From: Usnea hakonensis
Lineage: Eukaryota > Ascomycota > Lecanoromycetes > Lecanorales > Parmeliaceae
NCBI GenBank assembly: GCA_013423325.1
Contig: BLJB01000343.1
Location: 1-22,062, forward strand
Direction of reading: 5' to 3'
Length of the DNA: 22,062 nt
Positions 10,637 to 20,183 of the stretch are shown here, piece by piece (the stretch's first letter is position 1; each line of letters opens with the position of its first letter). The notes below the pieces were generated by a model that searched no databases, was not told where the DNA came from, and saw only the letters and a program-made list of their open reading frames with translations. The position numbers were made by a program, and so were the translations under genes.

Positions 10637-10821
10637 TGTTATAGTATAGACCTTAGTCTAGTTAGATTAATCTATACGATAGTCGATAATCTAGGCGATA
10701 GCCCTTTAAGGGCTACTTATATTCTTTATTCTTTCTAGTTTCTTTATCTTTTATCTTAAAATTCTATCTAGTCCTAGCTATAAAGAATAAGAATTCTTCT
10801 ACTAAGCTTTATTTTCTAATA
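10637..10821 (+). repeat. 5' LTR of the gypsy element
   Basis: It begins TGTTATAGTATAGACC and ends TTCTAATA (ancestrally CTAACA). It is the same length as the 3' LTR and collinear with it. It still has the canonical TG start, which the 3' copy has lost. It is preceded by the TSD ATTAA. No tRNA primer-binding site is recognisable just downstream, probably because of mutation. Confidence 0.88.
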
Positions 10822-12360
10822 TTATAAAAGATTAATATATATTATAACGCTTTTATTATACTATTTTTCCCCTTTATCTAAAGCCCGCCTCGCTACCGGA
10901 ATTAATAGATTTCTCTATAGAGAGCGTATCTATAGTTTAAATTTCTATTACCCTTATTTCCTTTACTTAGTCTATTACTAATAACTCTAAAGATACTTTA
11001 AATATCTTTTAATAAATTTAGAATTAGAATACTATTATAGTAGTCTAAATAGTTTTTTTAATAATATAGATTATTACTATAATTACCCCTTTTTCGTTTA
11101 TATCTTTTATAACTAATAAATTATTACCGCTTAGTACTTCTACTCTACTATCTTTATTCTTTAACCTAGCTCTCTTAACTAGTATCGTAATATAAATTAT
11201 AATCTAGATTATATAGAATTAATCTTTTATATTTACTTTTATTTCTATATTTACTTTTATCTCTCTTTCTCGCCTATTCGAGAAACTCCCTAATATTAAT
11301 AAGTACGAAGAGAAATAAGATAAGCTAGATATATAAAAGTAGATTCTTCTATAAAAAATATATATTAATTATAATTATTATTCTACTAATATCTTTAAGA
11401 TTATTTATATCGAGTCTTATTTTACTATTAGGAAAAGAGTCTATACTCTTATAAACTTCTATTAAGTTAATAGTATCTATAATATTTCTATTTTTAGTCT
11501 ATATCTTTAAAATTTTTATAATATTTATAGAAATCCCTTTAAAGCCGAAGACGCCTATATATATCTTCGTAATATTTTTAGATAGAATAAGATAACTTTT
11601 TCTAAATATTTTCTACTCTTTATAACTAAAAAAGAATACGCTAATATAGATAATAATACTTTTATTAAATATCTTCGCCTAGAAGTTAACTTCTCTATCT
11701 AATAAGCCGCTATTATCTAGCGTAGTTCTAAGGGTAAAGAATCTATTATTTATAATAAATACGTAGTCTATTTTACTACTATAAATAATAAAATATAATA
11801 TCTAAAATATCTCTATTCTCGAGCTACTATTCTTATTTTTATATCTAAGTCGAAATTCTCTACTTTAATCTTTATTCTAAATACTAAAATAGTCTCCTTC
11901 TCTACCTCTATCTCTATTATTACTACTATTCCGCTATCTACTAGCGAATCTATAGATCTAGATATAACTATAGCTACTATAAAAGGTAAAAGCCTTAATA
12001 TCTCTAGAATCTAAAATATTTATAATAAGTAGCGATTATACTACTATTATAAAAAGAGTTATAAAGGGAAAATTACTAAGGACTATCTTAATAAAAAGAA
12101 GTTCTCTAACCTTTATATTATTAACCTTAATAATATTACTAGTATTAATAGTAGTATTTCTATTTTTTTAGGAAAAGTCTAGTCTTTAAATAAAATTATA
12201 TTTAAAGATCTATATATCTCTTTTTTTATTTTATAGCTATATCTTTTTCTACTCTTCTATAGTCGTATTAGAAGTTTTCTATTTAAACCGCTTTAGAGCT
12301 CTTTAAGACTAATCTTTTATTTAAGAATAATTATATAGTAATCTCCTATATCTTATATTA
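10822..12360 (+). pseudogene. Presumed gag region of the gypsy element
   Basis: This region lies between the 5' LTR and the protease, where gag (capsid/nucleocapsid) is expected. No frame stays open and I cannot see a CCHC zinc knuckle; Cys codons would have been changed to Tyr by RIP. The call rests on position alone. Confidence 0.5.
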
Positions 12361-12720
12361 AACTTAATTTAGAATTTCTACTCTTATTTTAATTAATTTA
12401 GAGATCTTAGCCTATACTTTTATTAATAAGAATTTTATATAATATTATAATCTTTCTCTATACCCTCTAATATACCCTTATTATCTCTATAGCTTTAATA
12501 ACTAGATTACTTAAATTAGAGATATTATATATATAGTCTATACTATTATAGTTCTAAATAATTATATAGAATAATTATTTCTATATATTACTAGTCTTAA
12601 TTAATACCCTATTATTATAGATCTTTTTTAACTCTAATATTATAGAATTTATACTAGTTTTAAATCTAATACTCTAATTATATTCTTATTTTTCTATTTA
12701 TCCTATTATTACTTTACTCT
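12361..12720 (+). pseudogene. Gypsy aspartic protease remnant
   Basis: The frame reads LINLEILAYTFINKNFI followed by NLSLYPL, aligning with the retropepsin pattern (A/V)LxDSGA...(S)FI at its start. The catalytic D-S-G-A box at 12395-12406 reads N-L-E-I. Each change is explained by C-to-T or G-to-A mutation of an Asp-Ser-Gly-Ala coding sequence (the Ala to Ile change needs two). It continues with a hydrophobic stretch (NTLLLQIFF) as expected in the rest of the protease. It would have cleaved the Gag-Pol polyprotein. Confidence 0.6.
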
Positions 12721-13559
12721 AGTTAAGATTCAAAAAGTATCTCGAGAAAAAGAGAACTTCTTATCCCTAAAAGAATCTTAGAAAGTCTAGAAGCTCGAAG
12801 ATTAAAAAAAATCTAAAGACCCTTTTAATCTAGATATTAATATTTTATCCGCCCCTTAGGAAACCCCTAGCCTAGTCGTTTAGAAGGAATACCCTTATAT
12901 ATTACTCGTTTGGGAAGAACCCGTAATTCCTAGCCCTATTATTTAAAAGAAACTTATAGAATATTTTAGTTCTCGCCTAAGTTCTCTTTCCGCTATTAAA
13001 GAAGAAGATACTCCTAGCCGAATCGCCTAAATAATCTAAAAGAGATATTATTCTAAACTTAAATATCGAAGCCCCTTATCTCGATATTTATTCTCTAAAA
13101 GGCGAGCTCGTTAGGCTTAATACCCTCCTATTTATTTTAATATTATTAAATTAAAAGCGTATAACTTTAATTATACTATATATTTTAATCTAGATAGATT
13201 TCTTTTTTAATTACTTTTTATTAAAATAAATATCTATTTTAAATTTACCTTCTAGTCTCTATTATATTTCTAAGAACTTATATTTATATATAGAGATCTA
13301 GCCTTATAATTATAATTAAAATTATTATCTTACTCTATATTAAATAAAAAAAGAACTTTATTTAGTTATTACTAATTCTCTAGAAAACTTTAAAGTATAT
13401 TAATAAAGTAAAAATATTAATCTTACTATTCTTCTATCCGCTTAATATTATAAGTATCTATATATCTTTTTAAAATAAGAGGCTAATATTCTATCTTAAT
13501 ATAGACTCTGTAATTATATTATCTATTTTAAAAAAAAGTATTTAACTCTCTAGTTCTAC

Positions 13560-14340
13560 CTTATATAATATAAATTATAATAAGGCTCTCGAACTTTACT
13601 ACTATCTAGATAAGAATCTAAGTAAAAAGTTTATTTAAGCTAATTACTTTAAAGTCGTAACTTCTATTCTCTTTATTAAAAAGCTTAATAGAGATCTATA
13701 TTTTTATATAGATTATAAAGGCCTTAATATTATTATTATTAAGAATTAATATTTTTTACTCTTAATCTTTAAGACCCTAAATCGCCTTAGTTAAACTAAG
13801 ATCTTTATTAAGCTTAATATTATTATTGCTTTTAATAGAATCTATATTTAGAAAAGAGATAAGTCTTTTATTATATTTTATACTCGCTTTAGACTATATA
13901 ACGGGTCCGCTATATTCTAAAACTATATTAATAATACTCTCTATAAATATTTTAATAACTTCTATATTACGTACCTTAATAATATTCTAATCTATAATAA
14001 TAATAAGATCGAGTATAAAATTTATATTAATCGCGTTCTATATAAATTAGTCTAAGCCGGCCTATAAGTAGATATTATAAAGTATATTTTCTATATTATT
14101 TAAGTTCCTTATCTTAATCTAATTATTATTATTAAGAGAGTTAAGATAGATCCTATTAAAATTAATACTATTATTAATTAGTCTAGCCTCGTTAATATTA
14201 AAGATATTTAAAGCTTTTTAGAATTTATAAATTTCTATAGAAAGTTTATCTATAGCTATAGTAAGCTCGCTATCCCCTTAACTAATTTTATATAAAAAGA
14301 TATTAAGTTTATTTAAATTACTAAATACTAAATAGCCTTT
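13560..14340 (+). pseudogene. Gypsy reverse transcriptase remnant
   Basis: The RT motifs are readable in order: KKLNRDLYFYIDYKGLNIIIIKN (fingers, 13678 onward), KIFIKLNIIIAFNRI (motif A, expected KLDLxxAY), TRFRLYNGSAIFQNYIN (expected FGLxNAPATFQ) and YITYLNNILIY at 13966-13995 (motif C, expected YLDDILIYS). A segment matching the connection (KIDPIKI, FLEFINFYRKFI) follows. Both motif C aspartates and the motif A aspartate are now Asn, caused by G-to-A changes. Internal TAA/TAG codons sit where Gln or Trp is expected. It is the polymerase that copied element RNA to DNA and is now inactive. Confidence 0.85.
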
Positions 14341-14720
14341 AAAGTTCTTAAAAAGGCGTTTATCTCTAATATAGTTCTATATTATTATAATCTAAATCTT
14401 AAGATTATAATAGAAACTAATATTTCTAATTATATTTCTAAAGGAATCTTATTCTAGTATAATAATAATAGTAAACTATACCCTATTATCTATTTCTCTA
14501 AAAAATATAATTTTATAGAATATAATTATAAGATCTATAATAAAGAATTTATAGCTATTATTCGAGTTTTTAAATAATAATATTCTAAGCTTAAGAGCTC
14601 TCTATCCCCTATTAAAGTTATTATTAATTATAAAAACTTTAAATACTTTATATTAATAAAGATATTTAGTTATTATTAAATATATTAGAGCGAGTTCTTA
14701 TTTTATTTTAACTATTAAAT
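14340..14720 (+). pseudogene. Gypsy RNase H remnant
   Basis: The frame reads KIIIETNISNYISKGILF (14401 onward), then PIIYFSKKYNFIEYNYKIYNKEFIAII. This is the start of the gypsy RNase H domain, whose first catalytic residue is the Asp of the xETDAS motif. Here it reads ETN (Asn codon at 14419-14421). The YNKEFIAI segment matches the conserved (Y)DKELLAIV motif, with the Asp again Asn and the Glu retained. Confidence 0.8.
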
Positions 14721-15239
14721 AATTTACTAATCTAGTAAAGCTAATAGTAAATCTAATATATTAATATATCGCTTAGAAGACCTCCCTAAAGAGGGGGATA
14801 TTTAGAACTCTAGATATTTATATTAATATTAGATTATATTAAAAAATTATATTTTAAATCTTAAAGTTTTTAATTTTTAATATAGAATAATTAGTTTAGA
14901 CTCTATTTAATTATATCTATCTCCGCTTTAGTCTTTATCTCTAGTAACTTTAGCTCCTATAGACCTAGATACTAAAAAACCTAATATTAAAATAGATAAT
15001 TTAGAATCTTAGTTAGACTAAGATATCTCTATATTTAATAACGATCTAGTTAATAGATCTATTTAGATATTATAGGACCGAGCTTAAGTTAAAGATATAT
15101 TTAGATTATAGATCTTAGAAGCCCTTTATAATAGTAATTATTACTATAGTAAAATTCCCTTTATTAAATATAAAAAATATAATAATATTCTATATTTTTA
15201 TAATAAAAAGTATATATCTAACTCTAATAGCCTTTATCT

Positions 15240-16390
15240 ATAAATTATCTAACTCGCTTATAATAATATAGCTAATAGATATCTAGAACGAGTAAAATTA
15301 TATAAATTTATTAATCGAGCCTATTAGTAATCTAATATTTATAAATATATTTAACGCTTTATTCGTAATTACTATATATATACTTAAATTAAGTTCTTAT
15401 TAATTAATTAATTAATTAATTGTTTTATACGCCTATACTAGCTACATTAAGTCCTTATATTAAAGAGTTTAAGACTAGTTAAGACTCTTACTAATATTAT
15501 AATATTATTAATATAATATCTTTATAAACTATATAGATCCCCTTTCTTTAAGTACTTATATAGAAATTATCTATTAATATATTCTTATCTTTATTAACCG
15601 TCTTACTAAGATAAGATATATAGTCTCTATTATTATTATAGAGTCTAAAGAGGCTACTTAAACTCTCTATATTTATATTTAGAAATATTATAATATACTT
15701 AAGTTCTTTATATTTAATCGCGGTATCTAGTTTATTTTTAATATCTTTAAGTATTTATATAAGATATTTAGAATTAATACTAAACTTTCTATTATTTACT
15801 ATCCTAAGATTAATAGCTAAATAGAATACTTTAATATTATTATAGAATACTACCTTCGAGCCTTTTATAATTATATATAGAATAACTAGACTAAATAGAT
15901 ATCTAATATAGAGTTTTTTATAAATAATACTTTATTTATAATTATCTTAACCTTATCGTTTCTTATTAATTCTAGTTAGAATCCTTATTTCGGCTTTAAA
16001 TTCTTAGAGCCCTTTTTTATTAATCTTATTATCTAGTCTTATACTAAGTTTCTAGATATTAAGAACTTTACTAAAAAGATAGAAAAACTTATCGAGTATC
16101 TTTATAATAAAATACTAATCGCTTAAGCTATTTATAAGATTAATATTAATATTTATTATTACTCTAGCTCTTACTATTTCGTTAATAATTAAGTCTAGCT
16201 TAATATTAAAAAATTTAATATTATCTATCTTTCTATTAAATTAGATAACCGCTATATAGGCCCCTTTCAAGTTAAGCGTATATTTTATAACTCTCTTATT
16301 ATAGAGCTAGAGCTCTTTAAGTCTATATAAATATATTCTATTTTCTATATTAACCTTTTAAGTTATATAGCTATTAATTTTTTACCCGGC
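15240..16390 (+). pseudogene. Gypsy integrase remnant
   Basis: The N-terminal zinc-binding segment reads NRYLERVKLYKFINRAY, then RFIRNYYIYT (to about 15388), where the H2C2 Cys and His residues have become Tyr. The catalytic core reads LIFINRLTKIRYI (first Asp now Asn at 15596-15598), FNRGI-stop-FIFN (second Asp now Asn at 15716-15718) and IIEYYLRAF (the Glu at 15845-15847 is retained). The C-terminal region has IGPFQVKRIF and INLLSYIAINFLPG. The domain is split by a 45-bp LINE-tail insertion plus a 13-bp TSD at 15401-15458, which shifts the frame. It once inserted element cDNA into the genome. Confidence 0.85.
15401..15445 (-). mobile_element. 45-bp LINE 3'-tail insertion
   Basis: The block consists of five ATTA-type repeats (15401-15420) followed by TGTTTTATACGCCTATACTAGCTAC, the reverse complement of the 3' end of the LINE family of copies A-C. 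It is flanked by a 13-bp TSD, ATTAAGTTCTTAT (15388-15400) and ATTAAGTCCTTAT (15446-15458), with one C/T difference. Removing the insert and one TSD restores the integrase frame (IKSLY...). It is an extreme 5'-truncated LINE insertion carrying only about 25 bp of element plus the simple-repeat tail. Confidence 0.85.
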
Positions 16391-16419
16391 TAAATTTAGG
16401 CCCCTCGTAAACTTATAAT

Positions 16420-16516
16420 TATTAAGAATAATAAATATTTTTAGTATATAAGTAATATTCTAAATTTTAAATTTAATTATTAATATACCTTTATCTTTTT
16501 TAAATATTATATAGAT
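16420..16516 (+). pseudogene. Gypsy chromodomain, N-terminal half
   Basis: The end of pol reads FFKYYID up to 16516, where the 1.43-kb LTR element starts. The frame resumes after the downstream TSD. Chromodomains at the integrase C-terminus target chromoviruses to heterochromatin through histone H3 methyl-lysine binding (family knowledge). Confidence 0.7.
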
Positions 16517-16682
16517 TGTTAGGACTGCAACCAGATCAAGTCAATGGTGGTATGTAACGAGGATTCAATTGATAGGGAGNNAAAGCTATTTGTGGGCCGC
16601 AGTGACTTTGCCAAGACACGCTAGGCCAAGATAGGTCGCTAAGCGTATGTTCACGACTATAGAAGCTATTACACTCGTAACA
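16517..16682 (-). repeat. Left (3') LTR of the 1.43-kb element, with NN placeholder
   Basis: It is 166 bases here against 184 for the right LTR. The difference is exactly the NN at 16580-16581 standing in place of 20 bp that the right LTR has (starting CAAATCTATACACAG). Confidence 0.9.
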
Positions 16683-16701
16683 TTACCCCCCTCTCTAAAA
16701 A
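16683..16701 (-). promoter_or_regulatory. Polypurine tract next to the 3' LTR
   Basis: The plus strand reads TTACCCCCCTCTCTAAAAA. On the element's sense (minus) strand this is a purine run AGAGAGGGGGG ending three bases from the LTR, where plus-strand cDNA priming takes place. It sets the element's orientation. Confidence 0.75.
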
Positions 16702-16875
16702 GCCATGTCCGCATAGCTTATAATCCATAGATCTTGTCTAACCTGACTGGAGAGGAATTGCCGAATCCGAACCACATTCCTGCAGTTACACTGCAGAGTC
16801 CACTTCAACACCCGCTAGTAGCCTGCCCTAGGAGTATCACTGGAGACTTGCCCTGATAATCCCAAGCTCTTGCCA

Positions 16876-17319
16876 TCAATGCATTATGAAGAATCGAATA
16901 TGCCATTTGGTAGCAGGCTCACTTTGTGGAAGGGTTGCCATTGTAGCAGGCTCACTTTCTGGAAGGGTTGCCGTTGTAGCAGGCTCACTATTTGACGTGG
17001 AGTTGCCGACATGCTCAGTAAAGAGGTCGGTCGTAGTCGCGTTTACCATTAAAGCAGGCTCACTTTGTGGAAGGGTTACCGTTATAGCAGGCTCACTATT
17101 TGACGTAGAGTTACCGACATGCTCAGTAAAGAGGTCGGTCGTAGTCGCGTTTGCCATTAAAGCAGGCTCACTTTGTGGAAGGGTTGCCGTTATAGCAGGC
17201 TCACTATTTGACGTGCAGTCGCCGACATGCTCAGTAAAGAGGTCGGTCGTAGTCGCGTTTACCATTGAAGCAGGCTCACTCGGTACCATTATAGCAGGCT
17301 TACTAGTATACTCCGTCAC
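16876..17319 (-). CDS. Repeat protein ORF of the non-autonomous LTR element
   Basis: A 147-codon frame, ATG at 17319, in the element's sense direction as set by the polypurine tract. It consists of three nearly perfect 36-residue repeats carrying SEPA, NATTTDLFTEHVG, then NSTSNSEPAITATLPQ, with extra shorter SEPAT-type units at the C-terminal end and KWHIRFFIMH at the terminus. It is rich in Thr, Ser, Ala and Pro with no hydrophobic core, membrane segment or catalytic motif. The frame survives because the repeat unit (108 bp) is a multiple of three. The opposite strand is also open for 173 codons through the same minisatellite (16886-17407), so openness alone is weak proof of coding. If translated, it may be a degenerate gag-like or low-complexity product. 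I do not recognise a family. Confidence 0.35.
   Translation of the reverse strand: MTEYTSKPAIMVPSEPASMVNATTTDLFTEHVGDCTSNSEPAITATLPQSEPALMANATTTDLFTEHVGNSTSNSEPAITVTLPQSEPALMVNATTTDLFTEHVGNSTSNSEPATTATLPESEPATMATLPQSEPATKWHIRFFIMH
16913..17300. repeat. 108-bp minisatellite, three units plus partial 33-bp units
   Basis: Three consecutive 108-bp units start at 16946, 17054 and 17162, and a partial fourth starts at 17270. Each begins GCAGGCTCACTTTGTGGAAG (or a close variant) and has a second GCAGGCTCACT 33 bp later. A single extra 33-bp half-unit lies at 16913-16945. Units differ by a few changes, mostly transitions. Confidence 0.9.
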
Positions 17320-17407
17320 ACGTAGTTATACCATACTCCGGCCCCTTAAGGTCTTACGGCAGGCTCCGGCCATACTTATACTCCGGCAGTCATACTCCGA
17401 AATATAG

Positions 17408-17645
17408 CAGTACCGTATTACTTAGGCGTTACTAGGGCACTCCATATTGCTTAGGATATACCTGGGTACTCGGTAATACCCCCCTACCAGCTTCTTTAAG
17501 CTCGCCTAAAGATACGAGCGTTCCTATACCCAGCAGTATCGTATAGCTTAGGCTTACTAGCAGCAGTCCGTATTACTTAGGATATACCGAGTCCGAGCGC
17601 CGCACGCCCAAGGCGAGTTTCTTTAAGCTCGTCTACCCACGAGCG
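17408..17645. repeat. Imperfect direct duplication, period about 126 bp
   Basis: CAGTA(C/T)CGTAT followed by CTTAGG and later CTTTAAGCTCG and ACGAGCG occurs at 17408-17520 and again at about 17534-17645. It is more divergent than the 108-bp array and lies between it and the element's 5' LTR. Confidence 0.65.
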
Positions 17646-17764
17646 GAATAGTTAAACGGTATTATCGAATAATGGTAGAATAATTGGAGTTGTAGAATCA
17701 CTCAGCAGCGGGCATTATTGCGACAGATTATCGATATCGTACGATTGACGGATCAATTGAATAA

Positions 17765-17948
17765 TGTTAGGACTGCAACCAGATCAAGTCAATGGTGGTA
17801 TGTAACGAGGATTCAATTAATAGGGAGCAAATCTATACACAGTAGTGAAAGCTATTTGTAGGCCGCAGTGACTTTACCAAGACACGCTAGGCCAAGATAG
17901 GTCGCTAAGCGTATGTTCACGACCATGGAAGCTGTCACACTCGTAACA
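17765..17948 (-). repeat. Right (5') LTR of the 1.43-kb element
   Basis: A 184-bp copy beginning TGTTAGGACTGC and ending CTCGTAACA, followed by the TSD TAGAT. In element sense it starts TGTTACGAG and ends CCTAACA. No clear primer-binding site follows it; the next bases in sense are TTATTCAATTGATCC. Confidence 0.9.
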
Positions 17949-17953
17949 TAGAT

Positions 17954-18060
17954 TAAAAAGATTATAATTTTATATAAAAACCCTTTAACCTCCTTAAAAA
18001 TAATTAAGATATAATAGTTAATTTTTATATTATTAATTTTATTTATTTTAGACTCTATAT
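17954..18060 (+). pseudogene. Gypsy chromodomain, C-terminal half
   Basis: After the TSD, the frame from YYID resumes as stop-KDYNFI-stop-KPFNLLKNN-stop-DIIVNFY. This fits the chromodomain pattern W(K/E)(D/G)Y..(S/T)TWEP..NL.NA...(V).F, with the stops standing where the two Trp and a Gln are expected. It proves that the LTR element inserted inside chromodomain codons. Confidence 0.75.
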
Positions 18061-18110
18061 TACTTTTTATACTATATCTTAATACTAATATAATAATCTA
18101 TAATATTTAA

Positions 18111-18142
18111 TTATTTTATTTTATTTTATTTTATTTTATTTT
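18111..18142. repeat. (TTTTA)n microsatellite
   Basis: About six tandem TTTTA/ATTTT units inside the gypsy element's untranslated region between pol and the 3' LTR. Confidence 0.85.
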
Positions 18143-18220
18143 CGCTTTTACTTTATTTCCGCCTTTATCTTTATCTTTACTTTATTTATATTCTTTATCT
18201 ACTTTATAGAAATTTAGTCT

Positions 18221-18236
18221 TTAAAGAGGGAGCTAC
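18221..18236 (+). promoter_or_regulatory. Gypsy polypurine tract
   Basis: AAAGAGGGAGCTAC immediately precedes the 3' LTR start at 18237. It is the plus-strand primer site and supports plus orientation of the gypsy element. Confidence 0.7.
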
Positions 18237-18421
18237 TATTATAATATAGATCTTAATTTAGTTAGATTAATCTATATAATAGTTAATAATTTAGATAATA
18301 GTTTTTTAAGGGCTATTTATATCCTTTATTCTTTCTAGTTTCTTTATCTTTCGTCTTAGAATTCTACCTAGTTCTAGCTATAGAGAATAAGAATCCTTCT
18401 ACTAAGCCTCGTTCCCTAATA
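18237..18421 (+). repeat. 3' LTR of the gypsy element
   Basis: Starts TATTATAATATAGATC (TG lost to TA) and ends CCCTAATA. It is 185 bp, collinear with the 5' LTR and followed by the TSD ATTAA at 18422-18426. Confidence 0.88.
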
Positions 18422-18426
18422 ATTAA

Positions 18427-18893
18427 GGATCTAATTTTAGATTAATTAGACCCTCTCTAAAATTCTATTATAAATAGTTAATATACTAGATAGTATCGCT
18501 ATACTATCTAGATATAGAAACGGGTACTAAAGCTAGATACTATTAATAGAACTATAAAATATATTAAGGGAGATAACTATTTATAGAAAATAGTCTTCGA
18601 AATCTATTCTTTATAATTAATATCTATTAATTATTATTTTAGTTTCTCTAGTTTAACGCCTCTACTTAGATTAGATCTCGAATTCTAGTAATTATTCTAG
18701 TAATTATATATAGAAAATAGGTTTAATTATATATCTGTTTTAATATTATATCTTAAGGGTCTAATTATTTTAGGTCGCTATTATTAGCCTTTTTATTATA
18801 CGCCTAGCTCTTAAGATATTTATTAAAGATACTAGTATTCTATCTGAGATTAAGGTAGATTAAAGCGTAATTATAATATAAATAAATAATATA
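18427..18893. other. Right flank of the gypsy element, decayed
   Basis: No gene is recognised. It contains a perfect 11-bp hairpin (18486-18511) and a 12-bp-period repeat TTCTAGTAATTA at 18682-18706. CA/TG-depleted like the rest. Confidence 0.5.
18486..18511. repeat. Perfect 11-bp inverted repeat, 4-base loop
   Basis: CTAGATAGTAT, loop CGCT, ATACTATCTAG. It survives in decayed DNA. There is no U-run or other context that would assign it a function. Confidence 0.7.
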
Positions 18894-18900
18894 TAATTAG

Positions 18901-20064
18901 TTGGGGAGCAACATTCACCAAGTGCCGCACGATATATAGTATAGTAGTACGCCCGATATTAATGTTCGCAGCGCCGATTTAGTACTACTCCTATAGAATA
19001 GAAGGATTCTCCTAGAAGCCTTCTAAAAAGCTAACTAAGATATAAAATAAATATCTTCATAAGATAACCGGAATATATAAGGTAACTTCTATTCTAGTTT
19101 TAAAAATAGAGATTTTAATAGTCCTTTTAAAATATTAATTTAATAAACTAGTATTATAATATTAAGCTTTATAAGGTACCTACTTTACTATAAAAGAGGG
19201 TAACGAGCGAATTATCTAATATTTCTAAAATAGTAAAGATAGAAAAAGGAAAAGAGGGTCTATATCTATAATAATAAAAAAGGTCTAGACTCTTAAAGCT
19301 TTTAAAGAAAAAAGTTAGAACTTAATAACTATTAATATAAAAAGAAAAAAGAACTAGATTAATCTATATAAAGATATCGAGGAATATTAGAATATTAATA
19401 TTATTAGATAGAAAATATAAGACTAATTCTAAAAATAGAGATCTAAAAAATAGGAAAAATATTAATAAAGAATTTCTATTATAATAAGAATCTCTATCTA
19501 AATAAAGAACTTATATAACGATAAATTTAATTACTATAAAATATTAAAAAAGACTAAGAGCTCGATTACTATTTAAATAAAAAGTAGTAAAATCGGGCTT
19601 AATATATTTCTTAATAAAATAAGAGTTCTAGATATTAATTTTAATTATAAATATAAATATAAATAGAGAAGATAGAATATTAAGTATATCTTTCTTTTCT
19701 ATCTAAAATTATAAGAGGATAGATTATAGCTATTTATAAAAACGGGTATTAAAAACTTTTAAATAATATTAATTATAACTAAAAAGATCTAAATAGTAGT
19801 AAAGTAAATAATTAATTCTAATTAATTAAATAGTTTCGAGTTAGCTAGTAAATAACTTTAATAGTTAAGATTATCTCTTAGAGTAAAAAAGATTATTAAG
19901 TCTAAAAAGAATATATAAAGAAATAATTATACCCGCCTTTAAAGACGGAGATAATTAGAGATATAAAAGTTAAAAAATAGAAAAGTTAATATAAAGAAAT
20001 AGAGAAATATATAGTAATATAATAGAGTTCCTAAAAAGTATAGTAGAAAAAAGAGTGTACTATT
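18901..20064 (+). mobile_element. LINE copy C, 5' part (RT thumb to C-terminus)
   Basis: Same LINE family as copies A and B, here on the plus strand. The first roughly 90 bases are almost unmutated and read SWGATFTKCRTIYSIVV then RPILMFAAPI, the RT segment after the catalytic core. The remainder is RIPed and collinear with copy A (for example the shared ending near AGTATAGTAGAAAAAAGAG). It stops at 20064 where another LINE has inserted and resumes at 21858. The left boundary is where homology to copy B ends. A 7-bp TAATTAG at 18894-18900 and 21981-21987 may be its TSD but overlaps the AT-rich tail. Confidence 0.75.
20053..20064. repeat. Target-site duplication, left of the poly(A) LINE
   Basis: GAGTGTACTATT, matched by GAGTATACTATT at 21846-21857 with one G/A transition. 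It marks the break in LINE copy C. Confidence 0.8.
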
Positions 20065-20181
20065 TTTTTTTTTGAATTTGAATTTATACGTCGTGTCTAC
20101 CTAAACTTCGAAAGGTAATTACGGGATCCTTTAACTCTTATTAACTCGTAGTAAGAAAACCATTTAATACTATCGTCTTAT

Positions 20182-20183
20182 NN
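20182..20183. other. NN assembly placeholder
   Basis: Two ambiguous bases within the poly(A) LINE, between ORF1-related sequence and its 3' end. The missing ORF2 could lie here. Confidence 0.8.

Larger units (their letters stand above)
16517..17948 (-). mobile_element. Non-autonomous LTR retrotransposon (1.43 kb) inserted in the gypsy chromodomain
   Basis: It is bounded by two LTRs beginning TGTTAGGAC and ending CTCGTAACA on the plus strand (16517-16682 and 17765-17948), and flanked by a 5-bp TSD TAGAT (16512-16516 and 17949-17953). Orientation is minus. Reverse complementing the left inner edge gives TTTTTAGAGAGGGGGGTAA directly before the LTR at 16683-16701, a good polypurine tract. The internal 1.08 kb has no protease, integrase or RT and holds a 108-bp minisatellite, a 147-codon open frame and a second imperfect duplication. 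It keeps CA and TG dinucleotides, in contrast to the gypsy DNA around it. The LTRs differ at about 7 sites, all transitions, so it is younger or only lightly RIPed. Superfamily (Ty1/copia or gypsy) cannot be settled without a related full-length copy. Confidence 0.85.
10637..18421 (+). mobile_element. Ty3/gypsy chromovirus, complete but RIP-inactivated
   Basis: A full LTR retrotransposon delimited by two 185-bp LTRs (10637-10821 and 18237-18421) and a 5-bp TSD ATTAA (10632-10636 and 18422-18426). In plus-strand order the pol remnants are protease, reverse transcriptase, RNase H, integrase and a C-terminal chromodomain, which is the Ty3/gypsy chromovirus order. A purine-rich tract precedes the 3' LTR. 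Excluding the 1.43-kb LTR element and the 45-bp LINE tail inserted in it, the element is about 6.3 kb, a normal length. Every domain carries TAA/TAG stops and lost catalytic residues, so it cannot be autonomous. The two LTRs differ at about 30 sites, all transitions, as expected when both were hit by RIP. Confidence 0.9.

Noticed and set aside
16886..17407. 173-codon plus-strand frame (MKNRICHLVAGSLCGRV...)
   Set aside because: It runs antisense to the element orientation shown by the polypurine tract and is kept open by the 108-bp repeat being a multiple of three. It is treated as a shadow of the minisatellite.
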